NCBI GenBank assembly: GCA_022559985.1
Contig: JAFJTR010000005.1
Span: 558,001-622,000, forward strand
Direction of reading: 5' to 3'
Origin: Parastagonospora avenae f. sp. tritici 18332-5
Lineage: Eukaryota > Ascomycota > Dothideomycetes > Pleosporales > Phaeosphaeriaceae
DNA length: 64,000 bases
Shown: positions 44,540-56,608 of the stretch, piece after piece
Layout of the letters: the number at the start of each line of letters is the position of its first letter
Position numbering within the stretch: the first letter of the stretch is position 1
Program-made: the position numbers and the translations under genes
Notes under the pieces: model-generated
Database searches by the model: none
What the model saw: the letters and a program-made list of their open reading frames with translations, nothing else
What the model was told of the DNA's origin: nothing

Positions 44540-47436
44540 TTATCGTCGGCCATATACCAAATCCTTTGGCAACGCTCTTGCCGCATGTGGATCTCGGAAG
44601 CCAGTTGTGATCGACATCAGTCTATCGGCCAAGGTTGGACGCTCAGTCTCTGCCATGCCGACTTCAGACTTGACGCCTAGCTCTCGCATCTCCATTGCGG
44701 CGCCTTCCTTGTTGCCCTCGTAGATTGTCATGTTCTGCGTCGAAGTCACCATGATGGATCCCCATGGGTGACTGACACTATCCGAGGGTGACTGTGAGAC
44801 ATGCACGAGGCCCTTTTCTGACGATGAATCTGCTTGCCATGGCATCTCAGTGGGTGTCGGCTTCGCCTTCTTCCGTAGAAGAGAGGGCCACATGCCACTA
44901 CTTCGAGCAGCGGGTGCTTTGTCCTTCGCAGAGACGCGTTGGAGACTGCTGAACTCTTTGTGGTTCTTCTGTGCTAGTATTGCGTGGTCGGGACAGCCGG
45001 GATAGGAGCGGAGGTAAGTCTGGAAGAAGGACAGGGGGATGGTCTTGAGCGTCAAGCTCTGCAACGACTGGACATAAATCTCCTTAATGCCGCAGAAAGC
45101 AAAGACCGTCGCTGTGGTCATATCCTTGTGACCAACAAGATCATGCGCGACGTCGAGTTGCCGCGCAGAGAAGAAGGCGTGATTTAGGGCTGTCTCAGGG
45201 CACTCGCGAAGGAGATCATACATTTTGTCCCTGAAGTTCTCCAAGAATATGTCGTCGTCTGAACCCGTCAAGGTTCGCTGGCTAATGCGCTTGAGACAAT
45301 CGTCCAGTGTGAGGCCGTTGAAGGTCGCCAATAATCGTATCTCCTGAACATCAAGCTCCTCATCGCGCAGCTTGACCATTGGCAAGCGGTCCGGAGTGGT
45401 CCTAGGAACAACGAGGTCTAGACCCCTCATCGCTGGCGATGGCTGTATCAGGAAGGATGCGAGGTGAACACCTGCGCTTGGAATGGCAGGTTCTCGTTTA
45501 CTGAAGGAGTCTAGGCGGCCTACTAGGTTCTCAAGATCGTCGCGCGAAACCTGAAGACTTCGAGCTAGCTGATCACCGACTTGCTCCATGTTCGCGAAGC
45601 GATATCCTAGATTCTGGAGACGGTTCGCTTCTCCGGTGTCTACCCTTCTAGTGAGGACAAGGAGCTGCCCCTTGCCGAAGAGAATCGGATTCGCATGGCC
45701 AGCTTCAAGATCTTTGCTAGTGGTTGCGACCTCTGCAGCAAGGATCGCCTTGTGGCCAGGGCTGTTGTAGTAGATCATCCGGTTGAGCAATGTGCCAGTC
45801 GTGAGTACATCCTCGAAGAGCGTTCCCATGTTCTGCAGACTTGTGTCAAGCGATCTGGCGATCTCTTGGGCAGTAACACAGAACAGCTCCCGGAATGTTG
45901 CGGAGTAACTCGAGTCGTCATCGTCACTGTCGAATGATGACCTGCTGTCCATTCCATGACCTGGCGAACTTGTCGATTGTATATAGCCGGTAGTTTGTAG
46001 ATGTTCTCGCATCGATGGGATAAGTTCGGCAACACCGGTCCAGTTACGAGAGACCCGGAAAAGCCATTGAAACACAGGATGGGAGGTGTTGAACTCGTCA
46101 TCGAATGTCTGTAGGCGTCAGCGATGTCAAACAAAGGATTCTTCCCTTGACTCACCCGCTGTTGAAATTGCCGAGTAATAGTCTGGCAAGGCATGAGACC
46201 ACTTTGGCTGACTAGTAACTTGCCGTCCGCGTCAAACGTCGCAACAGCCAGGACAACTTGCTGCGCACGATCCTTGAGCATTCTTTGCTGGCGCTGTTTG
46301 AGGAAGCCGAGGAGGAAGCATACTGCACAAGCAGAGAGACACTGATCGTGGCGTTAGCGAACTCATGGACACTAGATGCTGCTAGCATTCGTGCGCATAG
46401 AACAACTGTCATGGCGTTATATGCGAAGCTGAGTAGACTCGAAACTTTACTAGAACGCTACAAGGTACTAAGAAGAACTCGGAGCTATATAGCCCCAACT
46501 TTTGTGCACTTTCATAACGCCCAAGTTCAGACACGGCGCGAATGATAGCAACTGGTGGGGAATAAGAAACCCCAAAGAGAATAGACTTACAAGGCAAAGA
46601 GCGATGATGAGAGTGACATTCCTCTGCTGCCCAGGTCCTTCGTGGTATCCCTGGAGCTCGTACCATGTACCTGCCGCTGCGGTCCAATGCATGCCCGATA
46701 CTGCCAATGCCAGGAAGCAAGCCACGGCTACCCGCCGCCAGATGAAGTTCACCCAATGACCACTCCAGTGGAAGAAGAGACCGAAGGATATCAGGCAAGC
46801 TCCGACCGCAATGCTGGCAGCGCCGCAAACGTGAGGCCAGCTAAGGATGAGCTTGTAATCCGTCGTACCGTTATTTCCAAGGTAGTGCATCTCCGTGACG
46901 GCAGCTCCGGCGCAGACGCCGCAGACGATCAACGATGAGTAGCGCGTGAGCGCACGCTTACTGTTCTTGTAGAATTTGTCGGCGATGATTAATCCCAGGA
47001 AGATGACAATGACAGGAAGAATGGCGGATACGGCTGTATAGCTCGGGCTATAGTAGAGTTGAATCTCATCCTCGCCATCTCCGAGTAGGATGGCTCTGTT
47101 GCCCACAAAATGCACTTTTCCTTCAGTCAGTCTTCTGGGTCGTGCAGTCGTCCAAGTCAGTTAGGGATGACCTACTACACCATATGGCGACTAAACCAAA
47201 AGATACCGCGCAGCCTCCCACTTGCACCCTGTTATCGTTAGAATGTGTAGTGTGGTCATGGTGAACGTCACGTACCATGCTCGCCACCCAGAACCCGATA
47301 CTCTTCGATGAAGTAGTTCCACTGTAGTAAATGCTCCGATAAGGCTCACGAGGTAGGAGCAAAATATCAAATATGGCGTGAAGGTAATCCGGGGTAGGCT
47401 CCCGATAGGGTATTTGGCCCTCAAATCTGCACTCAT
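44540..47436 (-). CDS. MHYT-domain membrane signalling protein
   Basis: Predicted multi-pass sensor. Five exons: 47436-47276, 47228-47176, 47114-46591, 46341-46156 and 46108-44540; 830 residues. Splicing exon 2 to 3 builds the first MHYT-type motif IWCMHFVGNRA across the junction; the others are TEMHYLGNNGT and VSGMHWTAAAGT. These Met-His-(Tyr/Phe/Trp) repeats lie at membrane edges and are proposed to bind metal, gas or redox ligands. About seven membrane segments cover residues 20-275 (YLIFCSYLVSLIGAFTTVEL; LPVIVIFLGLIIAD; IALCLCLSACAVCFLLGFL). The soluble part starts RAQQVVLAVATFDADGKLLV and has a Ser/Asp run. The intron before exon 4 is long (249 nt) and its acceptor GATCAG is chosen because it completes the last membrane helix in frame. 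No output domain is recognised. Confidence 0.88.
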
Positions 47437-50044
47437 GGCGCGCGGTCGTTGGGCTCGTGTAATGCGATTACTAGAACAACGACCTGCCTCTGGTAGAAGG
47501 GTAGAGCTTGCGGATATTGGGAAGTGTGCGAGTGTTTCTACTCGTGAGGATGGCTGGCGCTTATCTGTGTAACGTCCCACCTCCAAGACTGGGGCACAAT
47601 CGGGTTCGGCCTACTATCTACTGCGCTCTTTCTTAGATTAGGCAAGTGAAAGATTCCCAGAAGTGAGTGTACCCAGGATCAATGAACAGCAAATGATCCG
47701 AGGAACTGGTCGCGTACTGTGAAAGAGGACTCGTGGCAGTGTGACGGTCGGAAGGGCGGAAGTTGACGTCGCACACGAAGTTGGTTTTTCGAGTATGCCT
47801 CCAAAGCATGCAAGAGGCGTCAGTTGTGCTTTTTGAGCCACTGGGCATATACGAGGATTCGAGATTTGGCGCAAAGGCCTGGTCGCCATGCAAGGGCCGG
47901 AAGCTTTATTCCTTCAACCCATCAGCAAAACATGACTACCTAGACGATTGCCCCTTGCGCCTCAGTTCGGCGTGGCTTGTTTGACAGCTCGGGTCCGGCG
48001 TACATAGTGTACTAATCAGTTCTCTGGCACCAAAAACACGCCTACACTCGTTAAATTACGGCTAGATGCAACTTTAACCTAGTGCGCCACTTGGATCATG
48101 CCGTGTTCTGCACAGACTCATATCCGAGAAGTACTAGCGCTCATCACACAGCCCGCCGTCTTCAGCTGTAGAAGTGCCATTGTAAAACAGGCACACACTC
48201 GATGCGCTCTTAGATCCGAGAGGCTGGGAGGTGTCCATGAACAAAAAAAAAATTAGACCTGTGGCTGTTGAGGCTTAGCCATTGGTACTTTATTCACTGT
48301 CAACACCTTCTTGTCTACTTCGTGTGCCATCAGGGTCGTCCGAAACCTGTCAAGACGCCAAGTTAGCAGACCAACTGCCATCAAACAGCCTAGTAGAACT
48401 AGTCGGCCGAACCTGATTTGCAGCCAGGATCTTCCGAGGCGCACACGGCCCACGTAAATCATCAGAAGAACAGTGAATGCGATGGCTTACTCCGCGCCGA
48501 AGTACCTGGTATCTCAATGGCTTTCCCCCGTTGTCTATACATCAATATGTTGTATCCTGTGTCTGAATGGACTCCTCAAAATAAGTGTCGAATGCCACTT
48601 TCTGTACTAGCCAGGAGGGCTGGCCGAGATATCGGAAAATGTTTCGTGAGGAGACCATGCAGGTGGCTGCAGCCAAGTTTGCTTTTGGCAACGTTGACCC
48701 ATGTTGTTGCGCAAGCTGCCGTCCTTGACGACGATCAAGGTCTCCCGACTGGTCGTATCCAACGAGTTGTCGTCGGGCATGCATGCCAAGTGTCGCGAAT
48801 GTTCATGTGAAGAAGATGAGTGGGCGGCCTGCTGCACCCCCAGGAGGTACGAACGCTCCCCTTAGGAATGTTCTTGCGGAAATTGCCATGATGTTTTCCG
48901 ACACATCTTGCTAACGAAGGAATTCGATAGAATACCGCAGAATAGAACATCAAGCAGAGTCATGGGCGTGTGGGATGGGCCGGATGGCTGGCTGTAAGAT
49001 TTGCAGCCAGGTCTTCGCAATGTCGGGGCTGTTGCTGGTCCGTGCTGCTTAGACGAAGAAGATCTTCCGATGATTGACGATCCTCACAGACTAGCGGGAT
49101 GCGAGTAATTACGAACGTTCTCTCTCCTTGCCCTGGAGCAGAAACGACCTTCCAACTAACCACTTTTCCGCGTTCTCGAATGAAAGCGCGATGATGCACA
49201 GTGTAATGATGCCGTGGCTGATGACCCAAACTCCCGTCTTTGCACAAACTTCGACGATTGTCTAGGCTTAGCTTCGTATGAAACCGATCTTCGTCGCGCC
49301 CAGACTTCAAGGCCAGCTCGATGCAACAGATTTGGCTGAGCTGTGAATTCGCCGCTTGGTGGAGGACGCGTGAACTACCACCGGCACTTGAATTTACGGG
49401 CGTAAAGATCTTACGACATTGCTACCAAACCAAGTGGTGGCTCTCCGGCTTGACCGATCTGGAACATGCTGAAAAGACGCGGACACGTCGATGGCGCAGG
49501 AATTGCCGAGTCGTGTCCAGGTAACCCACGTGCTAGTGCATCGTCTAGTTTTGTTAGTTACCGCAGTAAGTCCGTAGGTCGCCGGAGGATGGCTCCGTCC
49601 ATTGCTGCTGTGATTTCATTCGGCATCTGAGGTCGCAATTTGCAGCATTGCTACCGGAGGAAGCCAAGCAATCCGTTAGTCGCTACTGAACGTACTATTG
49701 TCATCTGGGCCGACCTCAGGTGCGTAAAAAAATGCAATGGACGCTTCTCGTTGAACAACAGACAATGCAAATGCGCAAGCGCAAGGGATCACCTCGCAGG
49801 CAATGCCAATGTTGCCGGGCGTATGCTAAAAATGATTGGTAGTGACATCTAATGACGACAAATCCTTAGTCTTCGGCTGCTGAAACGAGGGTCGTCCATC
49901 TCCAGACTACCGTCCCAGGACCAAGCCGCTCCAGGTCGCATCGAAGAGCAACTCCTACCTTGCTCCAAGTTCCACTTTGCCCATCGAGTCCGAAGGCCAT
50001 CTCAAGACTACCGCGCCATCATCGATTTGTACACAACCTCTAGT
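47437..50044. other. long gene-free stretch
   Basis: 2.6 kb. 48253-48462 (minus) encodes one membrane-like helix (RLVLLGCLMAVGLLTW) with a basic tail and might be a gene remnant, but has no supported start or partner exons. 48242-48253 is an A-run. Other frames look random. Confidence 0.4.
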
Positions 50045-51893
50045 TTACGAGTCTTGTTCCAACAAGTAGCGTCGATTGATAGCTATCGATTGACCATCCA
50101 CATCTTCACTCTGTATCAGAGTGTCTCCATCTGCGCTTGTGTGAGAGATGGACGCAAGTCCACTGGTGATTAGGCTCTCAAGAGTTGCATAATTTGGAGA
50201 TCGTATTGGCACTGATGCGCCGAGGTGCAAATCTTCACAATCCGCGTCTCGGTAGTATCGTCTTTCGTCTACGGGGGTTGCATCCAAGAGTAGGTCGTCC
50301 TCGAGTGCAATGGGGTGTTCTTCACTCAGATCATCAGCTGTTTCGTAATCTTGAAGGAGGCCTCGTTGCACGCTGGAAGGTGTTGGTGGCCTGACCTCTT
50401 TAGTGTCGTCACCGACAGAGCTGCCGAGCTTACGTTCATCGATAGTGGAGGAAGGTGCGGCATCCGCCCTGCAAAGGAGATCTACCGGAGCTAGGATCTC
50501 TTCCGACACTTGAGCATCTGCAGCCACGGCATCACAGGTCGTGAATGGCTGCAGTGATGGCGCTGGTCTTGCCAAGAGGCTCTTCTGCAGGTGCGACCAG
50601 AGTTGACTAGGAAGGGATGACGCCATACTCTCCGCCTGTTCATCGACCGCTGTACCCTGATTGAGTCGACCGTGTGGTGAGTTACTAGAACATGAGCCAT
50701 TCAGCTTCTTGAATTTCTCACTTAGAGAGATTGAGGTCGCTTTCACTCCGACTGCACGGTCAAGAGATCGACAGACAGTGGGTGCGAGATGAGCCCTTTG
50801 CGATAACGCCTGCAGTATGTTAGCCTGTAGCTATCTGCTTCTGTTGCATACAGTACAGCAAGATATCCTGGCCTCCACATGATCGGAGCGACATCAGCGA
50901 GTCCCGTGTTAAACGTGTTTGCTTTGACTTTGATGCCGGAAGAGAGTTTGCTGTTTCCGTAGATAGAAAGTCGCATGGCTCCTTCAACCATCGACTGAAT
51001 CTCCATTATGTGCTCCTCTGTGATATCGCCTTGGCCAGGGAAAATTGGATTCTCAACGGTTGCAACACGCTTATATGACCCGGAACCAATATCTAATAAT
51101 GACACGGGTGTTGAATATGTTCGAGAGGGTGCCTGTCTTCCGGGCCTTTTGCGCTTGCGAGTCGTTCCTTTCATAGCAGGGCCTGCTTCAGTCACATGAA
51201 TCTTAGGGCTTTCGATCGCCTCATGCAAGAGGGTGTCGATATCTTCATCCTGGTTGTCATCGCAATTGTGAATTTGTGCGCTAGTTTCGTGAGGCATGGT
51301 GTTTGATCGCTTCATTTGGGGACGCTGCCTCGATTCGAGGAGGTCCATGGTGAATCGCACTACCTGCAGCTGTGCACTCAACACGCCCTCCGGGGGACGT
51401 ATGGAAGCAGCAGGAACTTTGTTGAGTATGCGGTGACGTTGACGTTCATTTGTTGAGCTGTCGTCCTCGGCATAGCTAATGGCAACATGTGCAATACCAT
51501 CCTGGAGCACATCGTCCAAAGGAATGGTGGGCTTTAACTTGAGCTGAAACCAAATCTGAGAACCTGTTAGAATCCTCAATCGATGGTGACTGCGATGTAT
51601 AGCAGCCGTACGGGAGCTTGGATAATCTTCTCTCTCAACATCTGGAGTTCCAGTTTTGGGAAAGGCTCCCCTCGACGGGTCAATGCCAGTTCAATACGCA
51701 TGCCATTACCGCGACCGACCCAGATGTGTCCAGATGATAAGAGACGTGATAAAGAATGAAACGAAAGCTGTTCAAGGTCAATCGATTCCTGCGATGATGA
51801 GAGAGTGATCAATGTGCTGAGCCAAAGCTCGAGATGTTGAGTTGTGGAAGCGAGAACTGCACGCCCGACTTCAAAAGTTCTAGCCATGGTCAT
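50045..51893 (-). CDS. unrecognised 581-residue protein
   Basis: Three exons, 51893-51612, 51555-50857 and 50809-50045, all joined in phase 0 by short introns: 56 nt (GTACGG, TTCTAAC, TCTCAG) and 47 nt (GTACTG, GCTAAC, CTGCAG). The start MTMARTFEVGR at 51893 is the first ATG in frame (51887 is close). The N-terminal about 130 residues look folded (HLELWLSTLITL; WVGRGNGMRIELAL; LELQMLREKIIQAP; WFQLKLKPTIPLDDVLQDGI; HVAISYAED). The middle has a basic patch TTRKRKRPGRQ that could be a nuclear signal, then IFPGQGDITEEHIMEIQSMV and IMWRPGYLA. The last about 230 residues are acidic, Ser-rich and probably disordered. I do not recognise a family. It is divergent from the thioesterase with only about 190 nt between starts. 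Confidence 0.7.
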
Positions 51894-52085
51894 ACGTAGC
51901 AGGCTTTGGTGCAAAGGTGCACCATAGTGTTGGCATCGAGAGTGTTGTTGGGAGTGAGGCTAGTTCAACACTGCAGAAGCGAGACTCAGCTGGGTGCCAA
52001 GACCTCGCTTCAGCAGGAACCCTGGAATGTCACCCGGACTTCACAGGTACCTCAACCTGCTGTGGAATTTCTTCAGCGCCCAACC

Positions 52086-53634
52086 ATGAGACCGGTATTA
52101 CGGACAGCGCTTCGGCGACTTCGATCATCTGCGCAAAGTCGATCATCACTGATACCCGTTGGATCGAATCGCGAGTTCCATTGCAGCTCAGCCCAATGTA
52201 CAGATGGAGTCTTCAAAGAGCTCACATCTATGCGCGTTCGCACGCCTTGGATCGAGGCGCTTCGCCATCAACAGGCAGAAGGAAAGAGCCCTGCTGAGTC
52301 GTCCGGCAAACCCGAAGTGTCTCAGGATCGCAAATTGGAGCCGAAGCACATGAATGACAGCTATCATGCTGTCGTCCTCCCCTTGGCCCAGGACGCCTGG
52401 TTGCTTGATACCTATTTAAACTCGGCAGGGAACGTCAGATTAGGAACCATATTTATGGACCTTGACGCGTTGTCAGGAATCATTGCGTGTAAGCCTGAAC
52501 AGCTAGGCGACTTCATTTACAAGGTCTGAGTACACCAATAGACAAACACACCGGAGATGATGTGACAACTGTGACAGCGAGCTGTGATCGCATCACCATA
52601 CACTCACCACTGACAGAGATATGCGACCTGCAATTATCTGGGCGCGTCACTTATGCCACCGGTAGGAGTAGCTTGGAGATTACCATGCAGGTAGCGAAGG
52701 CGCCCGAAAAGGGCAAGCAAGTGAAAGATGAGGACGTCTTGATCAATTGCACCTTTACGATGGTCTCGCTTGACCCTCGCACGAAGAAGTATGCCACTTT
52801 CTGAAATGAGGCTTTCGACGAAGCTGATGGTATTTATAGACCGGTGAACGTCAACCCACTGATTGTCGAAACACCAGAGGAGAAGCGCTTGTACGCGCTA
52901 GGTGAACGCAATTCCAAAGTTCGCAAGGAGCGTCGCGATACTTCCCTCCTCAAGCATACACCGAACGATCTTGAGAGCGACCTTATACACGCTTTCTGGC
53001 AGAAGCAGCTGCAATACCATGGTGCGTTCCTCCATCTGATTCTCGGAACCTCACTGAGAAAACAGACCCATACGATGATCTCCGCCAACCCGATAACGTC
53101 GTCTTCATGGACGCGACGCGCCTCCAAACCGCAACAATCATGCAGCCCCAATACCGCAATCGACACCACTTCATGATCTTCGGAGGCTTTCTCCTCAAAC
53201 AAACCTTCGAACTCGCTTTCACAACTGCCGCTGCCTTCGCACACGCCCGACCCACCTTCGTCTCGCTCGACCCATCCACCTTCCAGAATCCTGTCCCTGT
53301 AGGCAGCATTCTCTACCTCACGGCGACTGTGGTCTACACAGATCCGCCGCTGATCAATGCGCCTGGTGAGAATACGGACGAGAACAGCGAATACACAAGG
53401 GTGCAGATACGCGTCGACTCGAAGGTCCGGGATGTGGAGCATGGGCATTCGAAACCGACGGGTCAATTCAACTACACGTTCACTGTTCCGAAGAACATCC
53501 GAGTCATGCCCCGGACATACCAGGAGTTCATGATGTATATCGATGCGCGACGACGGGCAGAGCAGGTCAAGCGAACGTTGGACGAAGGTTATGGCGTGAA
53601 CGCGAAGACCGCGGAGGAGAGTCTTACGGAATAG
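52086..53634 (+). CDS. acyl-CoA thioesterase, ACOT9-like, mitochondrial
   Basis: Hydrolyses acyl-CoA to free acid and CoA; double hotdog fold of the ACOT9/10 type. Exons are 52086-52488, 52542-52788, 52840-53021 and 53066-53634; 466 residues. The Arg/Ser-rich N-terminus without acidic residues (MRPVLRTALRRLRSSAQSRS) suggests mitochondrial import. Hotdog 1: LDALSGIIAYKHTGDDVTTV, TASCDRITIHSPL, GRVTYATGRSSLEITMQV. After PVNVNPLIVETPEEKRLYAL comes hotdog 2: QPQYRNRHHFMIFGGFLLKQ, TFELAFTTAAAFAHARPTFV, and FQNPVPVGSILYLTATVVYT. The 51-53 nt introns and a 44-nt third intron (GTGCGT...AAACAG) each restore the frame exactly; without the last one the gene would look frameshifted. Confidence 0.92.
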
Positions 53635-54112
53635 ATGGTACCTCGTAAGTAATGGATGTATGTTTCTAGAATGAAACACTCTACTTATGTGATCTATGGG
53701 TATGCGCAGCCTATCGATCGCATGTCCTTGCAAATCCCAAAGGCAAATTCAGTTCCAGAACGCCAGTATAGCCCGATTGCCTGTAACGACTAACCAGTGA
53801 GTCAAACCGACAGCGCTTATGTTACGCCAATAATGCTCGCACCGCTACAACGAAATGGTATAGCGCAGTATGTATCCAAGAACCATACACAGAAAGAAAC
53901 GTGTTCGTGATCGCGTGGAAGTCAACAGCATGCGGGTCGCATGCCGGGCAAACTTTGTGGGGAAAGGCGGTGAATGATAATCTCCGGGCGGTGAGGCGTC
54001 TCGGAAGTGGGGGCCACGCCGATTCGCCCAAGTACACTGCACTGCGCAAGCAAAGTCAGCTCCATGCATCTTTCCCAAACACACTCACATTCGCAAAGTG
54101 AAGCTTACCAAT
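53635..54112. other. convergent spacer, thioesterase / small Cys-rich gene
   Basis: 478 nt, no gene recognised. Confidence 0.5.
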
Positions 54113-54390
54113 CTACAGCTCGTCCAGCTCAAACTCCAGCGTCACGTCTTCGGAGCAATCCGTGCAGTAGTAGTTTGAAAACCCGCCGCACTGCACTTTC
54201 ATGTTCTTGCACAGGTCGATTGACCAGGCGTCGAAGGAGTAGCCTGAGAGAAGGCGGTTGGCGCAGACTTCGAGGCTGTCGGCCCAACTTGTTGAGAGTC
54301 AGCTCTGGATATTACTTATATTGGAAAGCTTCGGGCTTACATGTAGTAATCGTGGTTACAGTAGTACCATGAATAAGTGTAGGAGCACAT
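54113..54390 (-). CDS. small Cys-rich protein, 74 residues
   Basis: Two exons, 54390-54341 and 54287-54113, around a 53-nt intron (GTAAGC...CTGACTC...ACAAG). Reads MCSYTYSWYYCNHDYYI, then WADSLEVCANRLLSGYSFDA, WSIDLCKNMKVQCGGFSNYY and CTDCSEDVTLEFELDEL. Seven Cys are spread along the chain, ending in a YCTDC pair, with many Tyr and Trp. No signal peptide, so it is not an obvious secreted effector. The acidic C-terminus contrasts with the rest. I do not recognise a family. The support is an open frame through a well-formed intron and a protein-like composition; it could still be chance. Confidence 0.55.
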
Positions 54391-56608
54391 GGTGAGTAGA
54401 AGACGGGAGTATGATCGCGTGCAGCGTATGTGTCGAGTAAGGGTTGCTTCTATATATGTGTTAGCTGACCGCTTTCATGGAAGATGTACGTAGGATAAAG
54501 ACAAAGTTCTAGATCTCAATCCCAGCGTTGTAGCTGCAGGTTTGAAAAAAAAGTAATCTTGAGATTGAGAGAGTTGCTAGGGCGGTACCGATGAAGAAGC
54601 TTACCTAGAAACCCAGATGCACCAAGGGAAGATTGTCACGAGTCAGGAGAATAGATTTGGAGGTAAGCTGTGTAGCTGGAGTGTACGCTGCCCGAGTCTA
54701 CTTGATACTCGTGGAAACTTGATCAGATTGAGGATATCTGTGATCGCTTGTTCTGAGCAAATTGCGAGCATAAAGACATGTATGAAGCCTTACTAGTTGA
54801 ACAGAAAGCGGACAATAAGCTACCTTTATGTACGGCTTTGGCTGACTCTGACCTCGAAGAGCTCGGGCCCCGAAGATTCAGTCGCTCCGAATGCTCCATA
54901 TCATTTCCCCGGATTAGTTGTACTGACTGATAAGTCTAGCTGAGCCACGTTAGGCTGGCCGATCCAATGATATGGTCTATTTCTGGGTTGGGTATGCTGG
55001 TCAAACGCTAGGAACCACGTCGAAGGACGTGGCTGCTTCCGAATGCTCGAACAATCCGAGTTGGTAACATTCAAGTCGTATCGTGTTGTCGCGGGCCGGA
55101 CTACAGCAACTTACGGCATGTTCTTGCAGCTCGGGATCAGTGCAAGTTCACTTGCTTGTTCGGAATCAAATCTCGAGCTTTTGTACACGAATAGCAAACT
55201 CCAGAGTCTCCTCTCCATCCGTCCGAGGACCGGACGGTAAAGACAATGGACCCTGGATATGCAGGGATGGCCCTAATGCAGGGTCCAGACTAGCCGCTTA
55301 GGGTGGCTATGAGGTTGTATCGATGAGAGGCGGTGTTCCAGTCCAGCTTCACACGGTAAAGAAGAGGATGGGGTTCGAGCTAGGTCGAGACTGTTCCGGT
55401 TGGCTTTGTGTTACACTTCGTGCAGGTGTCAGATGACTGTAAACGATAAGACCACGTGAGGGCTGCTCAAGGTATTTCCATGCTTGCGTTCGAGGCTGAC
55501 TTCGATGTGATCATGAACGACAGCTACCCATGCAAGAACATACGGAGCACCAGGATCTCATTGCTAGATCTTGTGTTCGATCAAGAGACTGCCCGCTCAC
55601 GGGTCAAGTCGAAGCGATCTCTAATATGCTTATCGGCTAGCGTGAGATGGTCTGCCGGTGACTATAGTTCCGTGCTTCCGGGCTCAGCAGCCTCACAAGC
55701 TGCGTTGCTGACACTCACCGCCTTGTATACGCCTCATCAACCTGCTCCAGATTAACATCCCATCTTCGAAATTCTGGGGGATCCAGGCAAGATGTATGCA
55801 GCTGGGTTGACAGGCCCTGACTGGCGACGAACCATATCAGCACGGTCGCTGACTCGAGACTCTCCGAGTAAGGCAAATCTGGCCGTTGAGTTCGGCTTCG
55901 TGATGCCGGGCACTCCCGAATGAAGAGGTTCGGGAACGCGTATTGCAATCTTGGTGAAAGGTCCCTGTTCTGAATTCTAAACACTGCAGGTGAACGCCTC
56001 GGGCTACTTGCAATCGCTTCCCCCCAAAGGTGATATCGGAACCCGACCGTGCTCCTGTAGCAGCGAACAGCTCGAAGACCAATGCTGTGTAATCTTTCAA
56101 ATCGTACGGCGGCCCTCTGTGATGGCAGAAACTGGTGAGAATATTGCCCATGTTGGATTTGTACGAGTTGAGATCGAAGAGCTTAGGTAAGACAGAAAAT
56201 TTAGCCTTAGTCAGCCGCACCCCTCCGGTAATCCCAGGACTTCTGGTTGGCTGCGGAGAAGCCTCGGCCAAGTCGGAGTAGAGTTGAGAACATCGGGGTG
56301 GAACGTCATGAGCATTTTAAGAGAACGAATGTTTATCCTCTTTCATACATTCTTCTCCGCCAATCTTCTTGCTTTGTTTGCATAACCAAGAATTGTCTGT
56401 CTGCTCACAGAACTCGAGGCGCAGCATTCAACCCCTCAGCCGCTGATCGTTATTGGCACATCCGCCACCTTCCTGCACGACAAATATCCAAACAATCTAA
56501 GATCAACGCCTGAGGCGAATTGACCTCAATCTTAGGGTAGGACGCAACCTTCGCCTTTGCATCCCATACTCTACGGCTTTCCTCACACAAACCACTTCTC
56601 CTGCCGCC
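54391..56608. other. gene-free stretch upstream of hemB
   Basis: 2.2 kb. A minus-strand open frame at 55837-56271 (144 codons) has no recognisable features. Nothing else is supported. Confidence 0.4.

Noticed and set aside
48253..48462. Membrane-helix frame as a gene
   Set aside because: No linked exons, promoter or family; kept only as a remark in the spacer entry.
52805..52840. Early stop in the thioesterase
   Set aside because: It lies in a 51-nt intron whose removal yields the conserved PVNVNPL segment.
53015..53070. Frameshift in the thioesterase
   Set aside because: A 44-nt intron (GTGCGT...AAACAG) restores the frame and the family sequence exactly.
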